64,000 nucleotides of DNA, taken from assembly GCA_041504365.1 (NCBI GenBank), contig CP167917.1, positions 2,790,001-2,854,000 of the forward strand. The letters are read 5' to 3'. Shown here one piece after another: positions 1-10,916 of the stretch. Made by a program: the position numbers and the translations under genes. Source of the DNA: Dryocola sp. LX212 (GTDB lineage: Bacteria > Pseudomonadota > Gammaproteobacteria > Enterobacterales > Enterobacteriaceae). Position 1 is the first letter of the stretch. The number at the start of each line of letters is the position of its first letter. The notes under the pieces were generated by a model, which did no database searches, had not been told where the DNA came from, and saw only the letters and a program-made list of their open reading frames with translations.

Positions 1-31
1 ATGCGCCTGATGCGCGCTCTGGGAGGTTTAA

Positions 32-454
32 ATGAGCTACAACCACGTGCTGGTCGCCGTCGCGGTAACGCCTGAAAGCCATCAGCTGGTTCAGAAGGCC
101 GTCTCGATTGTTTCTCCCGTCAGCGGGCGTATTACCCTGATAACCCTGGCCTCCGATCCTGAAATCTATAATCAGTTTGCCGCGCCGATGATGGAGAATA
201 TGCGCGAGTTAATGCTCGAAGAGACGCAGCTTTTTTTAAAGGAGCTGGAGGATAAGGCGGGCTATCCCATCGCCAATACGGTTATCGCCACGGGGGAATT
301 AAGCGAGCATATTCTGGCGCTGTGCGACAAGCATGACGTGGATTTAGTGATCTGCGGAAACCACAATCAGACCTTTTTAAGCAAAGTGATTTGTTCTGCA
401 AAAGCGGTAGTTTCGTCGAGTAAAGTAGATGTGCTGCTGGTGCCGCTGATATAG
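32..454 (+). CDS. uspC: Universal stress protein UspC
   Basis: A 140-residue single-domain Usp protein of the UspA/UspC/UspD class. It has the N-terminal HVLVAVAVTPES strand and loop. Near the C-terminus, CGNHNQTF takes the place of the ATP-binding glycine loop, which is typical of the non-ATP-binding UspA class. The start follows a strong ribosome binding site (GGGAGG, 7 bases upstream). It converges on otsA, exactly as in E. coli, where uspC lies between flhDC and otsBA. In E. coli the protein helps stress adaptation and osmotic signalling; that role is inferred here from orthology. Confidence 0.93.
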   Translation: MSYNHVLVAVAVTPESHQLVQKAVSIVSPVSGRITLITLASDPEIYNQFAAPMMENMRELMLEETQLFLKELEDKAGYPIANTVIATGELSEHILALCDKHDVDLVICGNHNQTFLSKVICSAKAVVSSSKVDVLLVPLI

Positions 455-463
455 CACGAAATA

Positions 464-529
464 GGTGGATGACCCTGACGCTTATCCACCCAATCGCTTT
501 TTAGGCCGGATAAACCCGCTTCATCCGGC
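464..529. repeat. REP-like pair of hairpins between uspC and otsA
   Basis: Two adjacent imperfect palindromes lie between convergent genes: GGTGGAT...ATCCACC (464-490) and GCCGGAT...ATCCGGC (505-529). The first is nearly identical over 27 bases to a copy at 15315-15341, with a paired T:A to C:G change in the stem. Paired changes and a site between gene ends fit REP/BIME elements of Enterobacteriaceae. They may also end transcription from both sides. Confidence 0.6.
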
Positions 530-548
530 ATGTTTTTGGTTTAACCCA

Positions 549-2853
<2,305 letters not shown>

Positions 2854-2854
2854 T

Positions 2855-2890
2855 TATAAGATAAATCGTCAGGCCGCGCACGGCCTGACG
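2855..2890 (-). terminator. Likely terminator of araFGH
   Basis: A perfect 10-base-pair stem, CGTCAGGCCG / CGGCCTGACG with a 4-base loop (2867-2890), lies downstream of the araH stop. On the minus strand it is followed by the T-rich ATTTATCTT. It separates araFGH from the start of otsB. Confidence 0.6.
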
Positions 2891-2931
2891 TTGCGCTTAG
2901 GATTACTCCTAAGCGGAGAGGAAGGAATGGG

Positions 2932-3930
2932 TCAAACGGTGCGTTTTGCTTTCTGTTTGTAACGGTCGAATATCACCGCCGCCAGCAGAATCATACCGCG
3001 CACGACGTACTGGGAGAAGGGAGAGATATTCAGCAGGTTCATGGCATTTTCCACCGTTCCGAGGATAAGCACCCCGGCGACCACGTAGGAGATTTTGCCA
3101 ATCCCGCCCTTGAGCGACACCCCGCCCAGCACGCAGGCGGAGATAACAATCAGTTCGTAGCCAATGGAGGTCATCGGCTGACCGCTGGTCATGCGCGAGG
3201 CCAGAATAATCCCCGCCGCCGCCGACACCAGCCCGGACAGCACAAAGATAATAATCTTGGTGCGCACTACCGGCACCCCCGCCAGCCGCGCAGCCTCCTC
3301 GTTGCCGCCAATCGCCAGGGTATTGCGCCCGAACGTGGTTTTATTAAGCAGGAAGCCGAAAATTATCAGGCAGCCCACCGTCAGCCAGATTGGCGCGGGC
3401 AGGCCTAACCAGTTGGCGTAACCGAGGGTAAAGAAACGCTCGTCTTCGATACCCACCGCTTTACCGTCAGAGATGATATAGGCCAGGCCACGCACGATTT
3501 GCATGGTGGCAAGCGTGGTGATCAGCGCGTTGATTTTCAGGCGAGCAATCACGAAGCCGTTCACCAGCCCGCTCAGCATGCCCAGCAGCAGCCCCGCCGC
3601 TACGCCGATCCACAGGCTTTCGGTCATATTAATGACCACCGCGGTAGTGACACCCGCACAGGCAATAACCGACGCGACGGACAGGTCGAAATCCCCCGAG
3701 GCCAGGCAGAACAGCATGCCGCAGGCCACCATGCCGGACATAGAAATCGCCAGCCCCAGCCCCTTCATATTGACGAACGAAGAGAAATTGGGAACGAAAA
3801 TCGCGCAGCCGATAAACAGCACGGCGAAGACCACCAGCATGCCGTAATGATCCCAGATGCGGCCCAGGCTAAACGATGATTTCCGGGCGCTGCCGGGGGC
3901 CGCGCCGTCTGATTTAGTAAATGTAGACAT
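2932..3930 (-). CDS. araH: L-arabinose ABC transporter permease AraH
   Basis: Inner-membrane permease of the arabinose importer. The body matches E. coli AraH closely, with the hydrophobic run starting LVVFAVLFIG and the conserved cytoplasmic loop GGNEEAARLAGVPV that contacts AraG. The start at 3930 is preferred because AGGAAG lies 5-10 bases upstream and gives a 332-residue protein, close to the 328 of E. coli. An upstream ATG at 3957 overlaps the araG stop as ATGA, adds nine Lys/Ser-rich residues and has no clear ribosome binding site. Last gene of araFGH. Confidence 0.93.
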   Translation of the reverse strand: MSTFTKSDGAAPGSARKSSFSLGRIWDHYGMLVVFAVLFIGCAIFVPNFSSFVNMKGLGLAISMSGMVACGMLFCLASGDFDLSVASVIACAGVTTAVVINMTESLWIGVAAGLLLGMLSGLVNGFVIARLKINALITTLATMQIVRGLAYIISDGKAVGIEDERFFTLGYANWLGLPAPIWLTVGCLIIFGFLLNKTTFGRNTLAIGGNEEAARLAGVPVVRTKIIIFVLSGLVSAAAGIILASRMTSGQPMTSIGYELIVISACVLGGVSLKGGIGKISYVVAGVLILGTVENAMNLLNISPFSQYVVRGMILLAAVIFDRYKQKAKRTV

Positions 3931-3953
3931 TTTCTTCCTCTTGCTCATGCTGC

Positions 3954-5468
3954 TCATGCTGCGCTTGCGCTGGTTTTTGGCATTGCCAGGCTGAGCGCAT
4001 GCTGCTCGCTCGCCTCGCCGTGCAACAGCTCGCCAGAAATCTCTCCCTCACGCATCACGATGACGCGATCCGCAAGGCCTAACACTTCGGGTAAATCGCT
4101 CGACGCAAAAAGCACCGCCACGCCCTGCGCCGCCAGGGCATAAATCACGTTGTAAATTTCGTGCTTTGCCCCGACGTCAATACCGCGGGTCGGCTCGTCG
4201 AGCAGGATCACTTTCATCTCTTCTGACAGCCAGCGGCCAAGTATCGCCTTCTGCTGGTTGCCGCCGGACAGGTTCATGATCAGCTGTTCCGCCGACGGGG
4301 TTTTGATATTTAGCGAGCGAATGTGCGAAGCGGCATTTTCGTGTTCCCACTGGTTGTTGATGAGGCAGCCCGCGCTAATGTGCCTGCGCCGTGCGCTAAT
4401 GTTAATGTTGTCCTGTACCGAATGAACGGGGATGATGCCATCCGCCTTGCGATCTTCCGGACAAAGCATCATGCCCGCGCGAATGGCATCCGCAGGTTTG
4501 CTGATGCTTATAGCTTCTCCATCGATCCAGACCTGCCCACCAGTGATACGCGTGCCGCCGAATAACCCTTTCATTAATTCGCTGCGCCCGGCGCCGACCA
4601 GGCCAAACAGCCCGACGATTTCACCGCTGCGGACGCTCAGAGAAACTGGCGTGCGGACGCCCGGCGCTTTTAGTTCCTCAATGCGCAGCCGCTCCTGGCC
4701 ATGCTCCCGGGGCTGCCAGCCGTAGATATCCCCCAGCTCGCGCCCGACCATCGCCTGCACCAGCGAATCGTGGTTCACCTGCTGCATATCGTCGAAGGTG
4801 CGCACGTAGCGCCCATCTTTAAAGACGGTGATCGCATCGCTGAGGGCAAAAATCTCCTCCATGCGGTGCGAGACGTAAATAATTACGCGCCCTTCCGCGC
4901 GCAGCTCGCGAATCACGCGAAAGAGGTTGTCGATTTCACGCTTCGACAGCGAGCTGGTCGGCTCATCAAAGGCGATAACCTTGGCGTTGCGCGCCAGCGC
5001 CTTGGCAATTTCCACCATCTGCCACTGGCCGATTGAGAGATACTTAAGCGGCGTCTGCGGGTCGATATCCAGCCCCAGATGTTCAAGCTGAAGCCCCGCT
5101 TCATAGTTTAACAGCGAGCGGTTCACAAACCCGGCCCGGTGCGGGATCTGACCGAGATAGATGTTCTCGGCCACCGACATTTCCGGCACCAGATGCAGCT
5201 CCTGGTAGATAATCGCCACGCCAGCGTTTAGCGCCGCCGTGGTGTCGTTAAAGGCGATTTCTTCACCCCGTAAAACAATGCTGCCCTGGGTGGGAGCATA
5301 GTTACCGCTGAGGATTTTCAGCAGCGTAGATTTTCCTGCGCCATTCTCCCCCATCAGCGCGTGAACCTGCCCGGCATAGCAGTCGAAGCTGATATCCTGG
5401 AGAGCTTTAACGCCGGGGAAAGTTTTGCCGATACCGCGAAATGAGAGATACGGTGTCTGGTGTTGCAT
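3954..5468 (-). CDS. araG: L-arabinose ABC transporter ATPase AraG
   Basis: Double-ATPase subunit of the arabinose importer, 504 residues as in E. coli. The first nucleotide-binding domain has Walker [10 protein letters not shown] (about residue 38), LSIGQ and a DEPTSSLS Walker B. The second has a degenerate Walker A (GLVGAGRSE), as usual in sugar importers, then LSGGNQQK and [10 protein letters not shown]. The start at 5468 ([15 protein letters not shown]) matches the E. coli N-terminus; longer readings begin inside non-homologous leader. It sits between araF (80 bases upstream) and araH. Confidence 0.95.
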   Translation of the reverse strand: MQHQTPYLSFRGIGKTFPGVKALQDISFDCYAGQVHALMGENGAGKSTLLKILSGNYAPTQGSIVLRGEEIAFNDTTAALNAGVAIIYQELHLVPEMSVAENIYLGQIPHRAGFVNRSLLNYEAGLQLEHLGLDIDPQTPLKYLSIGQWQMVEIAKALARNAKVIAFDEPTSSLSKREIDNLFRVIRELRAEGRVIIYVSHRMEEIFALSDAITVFKDGRYVRTFDDMQQVNHDSLVQAMVGRELGDIYGWQPREHGQERLRIEELKAPGVRTPVSLSVRSGEIVGLFGLVGAGRSELMKGLFGGTRITGGQVWIDGEAISISKPADAIRAGMMLCPEDRKADGIIPVHSVQDNINISARRRHISAGCLINNQWEHENAASHIRSLNIKTPSAEQLIMNLSGGNQQKAILGRWLSEEMKVILLDEPTRGIDVGAKHEIYNVIYALAAQGVAVLFASSDLPEVLGLADRVIVMREGEISGELLHGEASEQHALSLAMPKTSASAA

Positions 5469-5547
5469 GACATACCCCAAAGTTAGTGTTGACGTTGGTG
5501 CGGTTTGGGTAGGGTGGATAGTCGCAAGCGCCATCCACCAAAGAAGA

Positions 5548-6537
5548 TTACTTGCCGCCCAGCCCTTTCTTCGCCAGCTCTGCCTTAAAGTTTTCGCGGG
5601 TGATCAGCACCACGTCGGTCACTTCGGTGAACTTCGGCGGCTCGGCACCTTTAGTTACCCAGTTGTAAAGCATTTCGCTGCTCTTATAGCCGTGGACATC
5701 CGGGCTTGGTAACAGGGAGCCGTAGAAGCCGGTCGGCTGTGCTTTTGACAGCTCGCTCACCGCATCCACGCCATTGATGCCCACGCCAATCACGTCCGGC
5801 GCTTTGAAGCCCTGACCTTCGGTGGCGCGCACGCCGCCCAGCACGGTGTTGTCGTTCATGCCGACAATCAGCCAGTGTTTCACTTCAGGGTGCTGAACCA
5901 GCATGGAGTTGGCGGCGTCGAACGCGCCGGGGATATCGTTAGATTTGGTCGGCACCTTGTAGATTTGTTTTTCCGGGAAGCCTGCGGCCTTCAGGGCGTC
6001 CATCGAACCGCTGGTACGACGGCGCGCGGTGTCCAGCTCGTCGGCGGTAATCGCCATCACGGCTGACTCTTTCACGTCCCAGCCGCGTTTCTGCATCTCT
6101 TTATAAAGCTCCTGGCCCTGCCGCTCGCCTATTTTCGTGGCGGCCATCATCACCAGCGGCACGGTTTCCATCGGCTTGCCTTTCGCCGTCACAAACTGGT
6201 CATCTACGGCAATAACCTTCATGTCGTAGCTTTTCGCCTTCGCGACGATGGCGGAACCCAGTTTTGGATCCGGGGTACAGATGACAAAGCCTTTAGCGCC
6301 GCTCGCCGCCAGACTATCGATGGCATTTAACGTTTTCTCACCGTCTGGGACGGCAATTTTGATGACCTCAAAACCCAGGTCTTTGCCGGCCTTATCGGCA
6401 AATTTCCACTCCGTCTGGAACCAGGGCTCCTCCGGCTGCTTGACCAGAAAGCCCAGCTTCATGGTTTCGGCCCAGGCGGATTGTGACATAACCGCCGCCA
6501 GGCCAATGGCCGCCAACGTTTTAGTGAATATGTGCAT
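5548..6537 (-). CDS. araF: L-arabinose-binding periplasmic protein AraF
   Basis: Periplasmic substrate-binding protein (329 residues) that delivers L-arabinose to AraGH. A Sec signal peptide covers residues 1-23 with cleavage after AWA. The mature protein begins [18 protein letters not shown], and the [18 protein letters not shown] stretch is typical of AraF. First gene of araFGH; in E. coli the operon needs AraC-arabinose and cAMP-CRP. Confidence 0.96.
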   Translation of the reverse strand: MHIFTKTLAAIGLAAVMSQSAWAETMKLGFLVKQPEEPWFQTEWKFADKAGKDLGFEVIKIAVPDGEKTLNAIDSLAASGAKGFVICTPDPKLGSAIVAKAKSYDMKVIAVDDQFVTAKGKPMETVPLVMMAATKIGERQGQELYKEMQKRGWDVKESAVMAITADELDTARRRTSGSMDALKAAGFPEKQIYKVPTKSNDIPGAFDAANSMLVQHPEVKHWLIVGMNDNTVLGGVRATEGQGFKAPDVIGVGINGVDAVSELSKAQPTGFYGSLLPSPDVHGYKSSEMLYNWVTKGAEPPKFTEVTDVVLITRENFKAELAKKGLGGK

Positions 6538-6760
6538 GTGGACTCCAGCTTGATTTTATTATCTGTAGGGTAAGAACTATGCAAAACAAGGTTTTAGCGA
6601 AACCGTTTTTCAACCTGATGTTTGCGATAGTTTTAGCGGGAAATTAATCATCCATAGGAGAGCGAAATCACACGGCAGAATTACAGTGATCGCGTACATA
6701 TATTCAGCAAATTAAGCCATAAAAATCGGGGCATATGTATGATGAATGTGTTACAGGTTA
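6538..6760 (-). promoter_or_regulatory. araFGH promoter region
   Basis: The leader upstream of araF should hold AraC and CRP sites by analogy with E. coli. On the plus strand I see an AraC-like pair of elements TAGC ... TCCATA (6629-6656), although their spacing is wider than the canonical seven bases. There is also a partial CRP match, AGTGA-N6-ACATA (6685-6700), with 7 of 10 conserved positions. Neither is strong enough to assign by eye. Confidence 0.35.
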
Positions 6761-6860
6761 GCTGAATTGTCCATGAGGTCAGTTAAACGGGAAGGGATCT
6801 CTTAGTCACAACTCATCCCGGTTATACGTCAGGGTGGGATCTGTTAACCGGCTGGTTTTC

Positions 6861-7278
6861 CGTTCACCCGACCGTCTGGCTATCTCTGCTACCGTTGCGA
6901 ACGGTGAACGTGTCAGGGGGATTACGCCATCCCCCTGACGACCCCGGCGCCCGGCAAATAAATCGCCGCTGAAGCGGTAAACTCCGGTTTTTACCCAACA
7001 TGCGGGGTCGTTCGCGATTCGTTCCAGACGATCGCTCTCTCACGTTGTTCCCGACAACGTGACCCCGCCTGAAGGGCAAAAACCGGAGCGATTTAAGCCG
7101 GGAACAGGGTGTCGCTTTAAGCCAGAAATAACAGCGGAAAACGCATCGCTTTGAAACCTACAGCGACACCGGAGATGGGACATTCATGGAAGTTGAAGCG
7201 AGGGTGTTGGGTCCGGCTTAAATCGCCTCCATTTTTGGCTTAATGGCCGGGTCCAGCCGTCGGGATCAGGACGCCCGG
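6861..7278. other. Gene-free region of nested perfect inverted repeats
   Basis: No credible gene occupies 6538-7287. The stretch contains many exact inverted repeats, several nested. CGTTCACC/GGTGAACG is at 6861-6868 and 6903-6910. A 10-base-pair hairpin with GGGGGAT stems is at 6913-6938. CTCCGGTTTTT/AAAAACCGGAG (6982-6992 / 7078-7088) encloses GCGGGGTC/GACCCCGC (7002-7009 / 7061-7068), which itself encloses two further hairpins. A 14-base-pair pair GCGATTTAAGCCGG/CCGGCTTAAATCGC (7088-7101 / 7213-7226) encloses GGTGTCGCT/AGCGACACC (7108-7116 / 7162-7170). It could be a structured RNA or the remains of a palindromic mobile element; the coding strand is unknown. Confidence 0.6.
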
Positions 7279-7287
7279 ACTATCCTG

Positions 7288-7791
7288 TCACCCCCAAAAC
7301 TCCTGTATTCCCCCTCTCGTCCCCGTTACCGGGTCGCAGGCGGGCATGGCGACCTTTGCCATATGGTCTCGTACTTCGGCGGGCACCTCTTGCTGGTCTA
7401 GATACTTGTCTGGCGAGCAGCCTTCCGGGTAGGCCCCCACGCACATAAAATCTTCGGATGCATCTATTTGCTTGTGCCCTACTCCCGCCGGGATCAGCAC
7501 CGCGTCTCCCCGGCTGATCTCCACGATGGGGCCAGATTCCCCGCCAAACTGAATTCTGGCGCTGCCGGCGAACACGCCCAGCACTTCATGGTTGTTAGAG
7601 TGGAAATGGGTGTAGGTAAAAACGGTATAGCGCCAGCGCGGCGGCCAGCCGTTGCTGGCGAACAGGCTTTCAAAAGCCTCGGCCAGCTGCGCGTCGTGGG
7701 AGACATGGTGATAAAGCAGAAGCGGTAGCGCGCTGTTGGGCACGCCGCCGCTGGGCTGGTTCAGGGCCAGTGTTTCCAGTTCGGTCGCCAT
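7288..7791 (-). CDS. Cupin-domain protein, YjlB-like
   Basis: A 167-residue cytoplasmic single-domain cupin. The metal-binding core is visible as THFHSNNHEVLGVFAG (about residues 61-76) and the second cupin motif GDAVLIPAGVGHKQI (about 94-108). It resembles the YjlB family, whose reaction is not established. The start has GAGGAG 8 bases upstream. It is followed at 60 bases on the same strand by a DJ-1 family gene, so the two may be co-transcribed. It is not part of this neighbourhood in E. coli. Confidence 0.7.
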   Translation of the reverse strand: MATELETLALNQPSGGVPNSALPLLLYHHVSHDAQLAEAFESLFASNGWPPRWRYTVFTYTHFHSNNHEVLGVFAGSARIQFGGESGPIVEISRGDAVLIPAGVGHKQIDASEDFMCVGAYPEGCSPDKYLDQQEVPAEVRDHMAKVAMPACDPVTGTRGGIQEFWG

Positions 7792-7850
7792 CGCTTTCTC
7801 CTCGGGTAAAAGAGTAAGTATAGAAACGACCGGGCTGAATGGCTTACTCC

Positions 7851-8408
7851 TTACCAGGAATAGTAGATGTGCTCCGCGTGATCCCGTGCCGCAGCCTCAC
7901 TTCCTTCAAGGCGTGCCGCCACCGTCAGAGCAAAATCAAACACCTTGCCTAATCCCCTGCCGCTGATGAGATTGCCGTCTTCCACCACGTCCGCATCCAC
8001 GTAAACGCCGTCCGTGACCTGCTGCCATAAATCTCCGGAGCAGACGTAGCGGCGGCCCTTCAGCAGGCCGTTCCCGCCCAGCACGCGGGCGGCAGCGGAA
8101 CAGATTGGGCAGATGAATTTACCCAGCTCGTCGTGACGGCGCACAAACCCGAGAACGCTGGCGTTTTTGGCCAGGTTCATGCTGCCGTCCGGCCCGCCGG
8201 GCAGCACGACCGCATCGAACGTCGTGTCGAAGCTTTCGCTCAGGGTCGCATCCGCCACCATCGGGATGTTGTGATAGCTGGTTACCGCACGGGTATCGAC
8301 ACAGGATATCGTCGTCACGCCGATGTTCAGACGGCGTAAAATATCAATGGTGACAATGGCTTCCCCTTCTTCGAAGCCGGGGGCCAGCAATACTGCAACG
8401 TTTTTCAT
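7851..8408 (-). CDS. DJ-1/PfpI family protein
   Basis: A 185-residue protein with the DJ-1/ThiJ/PfpI fold. GFEEGEAI holds the conserved acidic residue (Glu14/15), VVLPGG is near residue 70, and the nucleophile elbow is CPICSAAARVL, with Cys103 as the likely reactive cysteine. Relatives include YajL, reported as a chaperone or deglycase protecting against oxidative and carbonyl stress; the role here is unknown. It lies between the cupin and the GH88 gene on the same strand. Confidence 0.8.
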   Translation of the reverse strand: MKNVAVLLAPGFEEGEAIVTIDILRRLNIGVTTISCVDTRAVTSYHNIPMVADATLSESFDTTFDAVVLPGGPDGSMNLAKNASVLGFVRRHDELGKFICPICSAAARVLGGNGLLKGRRYVCSGDLWQQVTDGVYVDADVVEDGNLISGRGLGKVFDFALTVAARLEGSEAAARDHAEHIYYSW

Positions 8409-8431
8409 ACCGCTTTCCTTTGCTTAATAAA

Positions 8432-9622
8432 TTACCAGTAGGGATACCAGATCTGACGCAGGCGGGCCAGCGCTTCCAGATAGAAATAGTCGCCCCAGCT
8501 GCAGCACTGATCCACACCCTTGCCGCTCGCCATGTGGTAAACGGAGTGCTTCAGCAGGCCTTCGGTTGGCTCATCGTCGCCAGCCAGGTAGTTATCGGTC
8601 AGCGACTGGACGATGCGCAGCGCCATCTCTTCATAGTGGGCGCGATGCTCGTCCAGCGTCGGCAGCGCTTTAACCAGCTCCAGCAGGCCGCAGGCAGCAA
8701 TGGCGCAGGCAGAGCTGTCTCGTATCGCGTCCGTGCCGAGCAGGGCCAGGTCCCAGTGGCAGACATCATCTTCCGGCAGACGGTTGATGAAGTAGTGCGC
8801 CAGACTCCGTGAAAGCTCCACCATACTTTGGTCGCCGGTGTGCTGGTAGCTGAGCAGGAAGCCGTAGATGCCCCACGCCTGGCCGCGCGACCAGCAGGAG
8901 GTGTCGCTGTAGCCCTGGTGGGTATTGCCAAAGCGCGGCTCGCCGGTTTTCACGTCCATATAGAAGGTGTGATAGGTCGATGAATCCTCGCGAACGATAT
9001 ACTTCGCCGCCTGTTCAGCGTGGGCCGTCGCCGCCTGCGCATAGCGCTGGTCGCCGGTTTGTTCCGTCGCCCAGTAGAGCAGCGGCAGGTTCATGTTGCA
9101 GTCGATGATCATCCGCCCCTGCTGCTCCGGATCGTTCAAATCCCCCCACGCCTGAATGATTTTCGCCACCGGGTTAAAGCGCTCCATCAGCGTTTCGGCG
9201 GCCAGCAGCGCCGACCGGCGGGCCGCTTCATTGCCTGTTAAGCGCCATGCGCTGACGCAAGAGAGCGAATAGAGGAAGCCCAGGTCGTGGGTCGCCGTAT
9301 CAATACGTTTTTCGATGCGGTTGGCATACGAAGGCAGATAGCGTTCGGCAGCGTCACGGTATTTTTGATTGCCGGTCATCTCCCACGCCAGCCACAGTTG
9401 GCCCGTCCAGAAGCTCGTCGTCCACTCCACGTTTTCAGAGCGTGGCCAGACGCCGTTTTCGCACGCTTCGCCCGGGAATTTGTCGCCAAAGGCGACGATG
9501 TTCTTATCCAGCTTGCGCGTCACGCAGGCAAGCGCATCATCCAGCTTCTGGCGGAGGCGAAGCCTGTCCACCTGGTGCAATTCCACGGGGCGCAGGGCTT
9601 CGGTGATCACAGTCTTGGTCAT
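8432..9622 (-). CDS. Glycoside hydrolase family 88, unsaturated glucuronyl hydrolase
   Basis: A 396-residue (alpha/alpha)6-barrel hydrolase that would remove the 4,5-unsaturated uronic acid left at the non-reducing end by polysaccharide lyases. Family signatures are IIDCNMNLPLLYWA, TFYMDVKTGEP, QGYSDTSCWSRGQAWGIYGF and the C-terminal CSWGDYFYLEALAR. I chose the ATG at 9622 because AGGAG lies 6 bases upstream; the reading frame extends further without homologous sequence. No signal peptide, so it acts on imported oligosaccharides. It is the last gene of a three-gene run with a symporter and a DUF2264 protein. Confidence 0.87.
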   Translation of the reverse strand: MTKTVITEALRPVELHQVDRLRLRQKLDDALACVTRKLDKNIVAFGDKFPGEACENGVWPRSENVEWTTSFWTGQLWLAWEMTGNQKYRDAAERYLPSYANRIEKRIDTATHDLGFLYSLSCVSAWRLTGNEAARRSALLAAETLMERFNPVAKIIQAWGDLNDPEQQGRMIIDCNMNLPLLYWATEQTGDQRYAQAATAHAEQAAKYIVREDSSTYHTFYMDVKTGEPRFGNTHQGYSDTSCWSRGQAWGIYGFLLSYQHTGDQSMVELSRSLAHYFINRLPEDDVCHWDLALLGTDAIRDSSACAIAACGLLELVKALPTLDEHRAHYEEMALRIVQSLTDNYLAGDDEPTEGLLKHSVYHMASGKGVDQCCSWGDYFYLEALARLRQIWYPYW

Positions 9623-9635
9623 AACAACTCCTGAA

Positions 9636-10916
9636 TTAATGTCTGGACGTTTCAACGGGGGCGGCGTCTAGGGCCGGAGAAAAAGTTCGCGATTCGTCCC
9701 GCGTTGACTGGCAGCGCGAGAGCGTAAAGGCGGAAACCAGGGTAAACAGCAGCGCGCAGCAGCCCATGATCAGGTAGGTGTGCTCGAAGCCGATTTTGTC
9801 GTAGAGGTAGCCCGCAGGCGGCGCGACCACGATGGAACCTACGTAGATCATCGCCTGGTAGCCCAGCAGGTACATGGTGGCATTAACTCTTTTGTCGAAG
9901 TGTTCGGCGATGTACTTAAAGACGGAGATCAACAGCAGCGCAATCTCCACGCCGTAGAAGGGTTTAATGATCGAGATAATGATCGGGTCGTTGGTCAGGC
10001 CGGAGGCAATCAGCCTTGCGCCAACGACACAGCCGCAGAACAGCAGGCCGCGCTTCGCGCCAAAATGGTTAACCAGTAGCGGAATGAACATCATCATCAC
10101 GAACTCCATGCCGGACTGCACGGTGCTCAGGTAGCCGTACCAGGCGTTGCCCTGCTCTTTGGTGGCAAAGAACGAGACGAAGTAGCGCGGGAACTGCTGC
10201 TCGGCGATAAACATCATCCACGCCACGCCCGCCACATAGAGGCTGAACATCCAGAACTTGCGGTTTCTCAGCAGCATCAGCACGTCGGCAAAAACGATTT
10301 TGTTCGCCGACAGAACGCTGTTGTTACGCAGCTGTTCGTCACCGATTTTCAGGCTGATGAGCACCAGCAGCATCAGAACTGACGTGCTGCTGCTGACCAG
10401 GAAGTTCGCCAGCGGCGTGAAGTTAAACAGCAGCCCGGAGACGGAGGCCGCGACGGCCCAGCCGAGCGATCCCCACATGCGGATGCGGCCAAACTCCAGG
10501 CCGTACAGGCGGCTAAAGCGGTCAGCGTAAGATTCGGATGCCGCCACGCCCGCATACCAGCCCAGGCTTAAATAGAGCGCGCCGATGACAATGCCAATCG
10601 TGGTGTGGCTAAGCAGCAGCGGCTGATAGACGGTGACGAAGAACGGCGCCATTAGCGCTGACACGGCGCAGACAAAATAGAGCAGCCATTTGCTCATGCC
10701 TATCTTGTCCATGATGTAGCCGTAAACCGGTTTGAGGATCACCGCAAAGACGCCGTTTATGGCGAATACGCTGCCGATGGTGATGCTGTCTAACCCTACT
10801 TTCTGGCTGAGCCACAGGGCGTAAAGCCCAAAGCTTGACGACCAGGTGAAGAAGTAGAGAAAGATGAAAGTGCTCATTTTGATCTGCGCGGTGCGCACGG
10901 TGGATGAAGCGGTCAT
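9636..10916 (-). CDS. MFS oligosaccharide:H+ symporter (LacY-like family)
   Basis: A 426-residue 12-helix transporter. The N-terminus (FIFLYFFTWSSSFGLYALWL) and the loop after helix 2 (VYGYIMDKIGMSKWLL) resemble the OHS/LacY family, as does LEFGRIRMWGSLGWA near residue 140. Its gene overlaps the DUF2264 gene by 4 bases and ends 13 bases before the GH88 start, so it most likely imports the oligosaccharide that GH88 cuts. The substrate cannot be read from sequence. Confidence 0.85.
   Translation of the reverse strand: MTASSTVRTAQIKMSTFIFLYFFTWSSSFGLYALWLSQKVGLDSITIGSVFAINGVFAVILKPVYGYIMDKIGMSKWLLYFVCAVSALMAPFFVTVYQPLLLSHTTIGIVIGALYLSLGWYAGVAASESYADRFSRLYGLEFGRIRMWGSLGWAVAASVSGLLFNFTPLANFLVSSSTSVLMLLVLISLKIGDEQLRNNSVLSANKIVFADVLMLLRNRKFWMFSLYVAGVAWMMFIAEQQFPRYFVSFFATKEQGNAWYGYLSTVQSGMEFVMMMFIPLLVNHFGAKRGLLFCGCVVGARLIASGLTNDPIIISIIKPFYGVEIALLLISVFKYIAEHFDKRVNATMYLLGYQAMIYVGSIVVAPPAGYLYDKIGFEHTYLIMGCCALLFTLVSAFTLSRCQSTRDESRTFSPALDAAPVETSRH

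Noticed and set aside
6864..7079. A 71-codon minus-strand frame in the palindrome-rich region
   Set aside because: It runs through perfect hairpins, lacks a ribosome site and has low-complexity Arg/Ser content.
6861..7278. A retron-type msr/msd RNA in the palindrome-rich region
   Set aside because: No reverse transcriptase gene is adjacent; the flanking genes are araF and a cupin.
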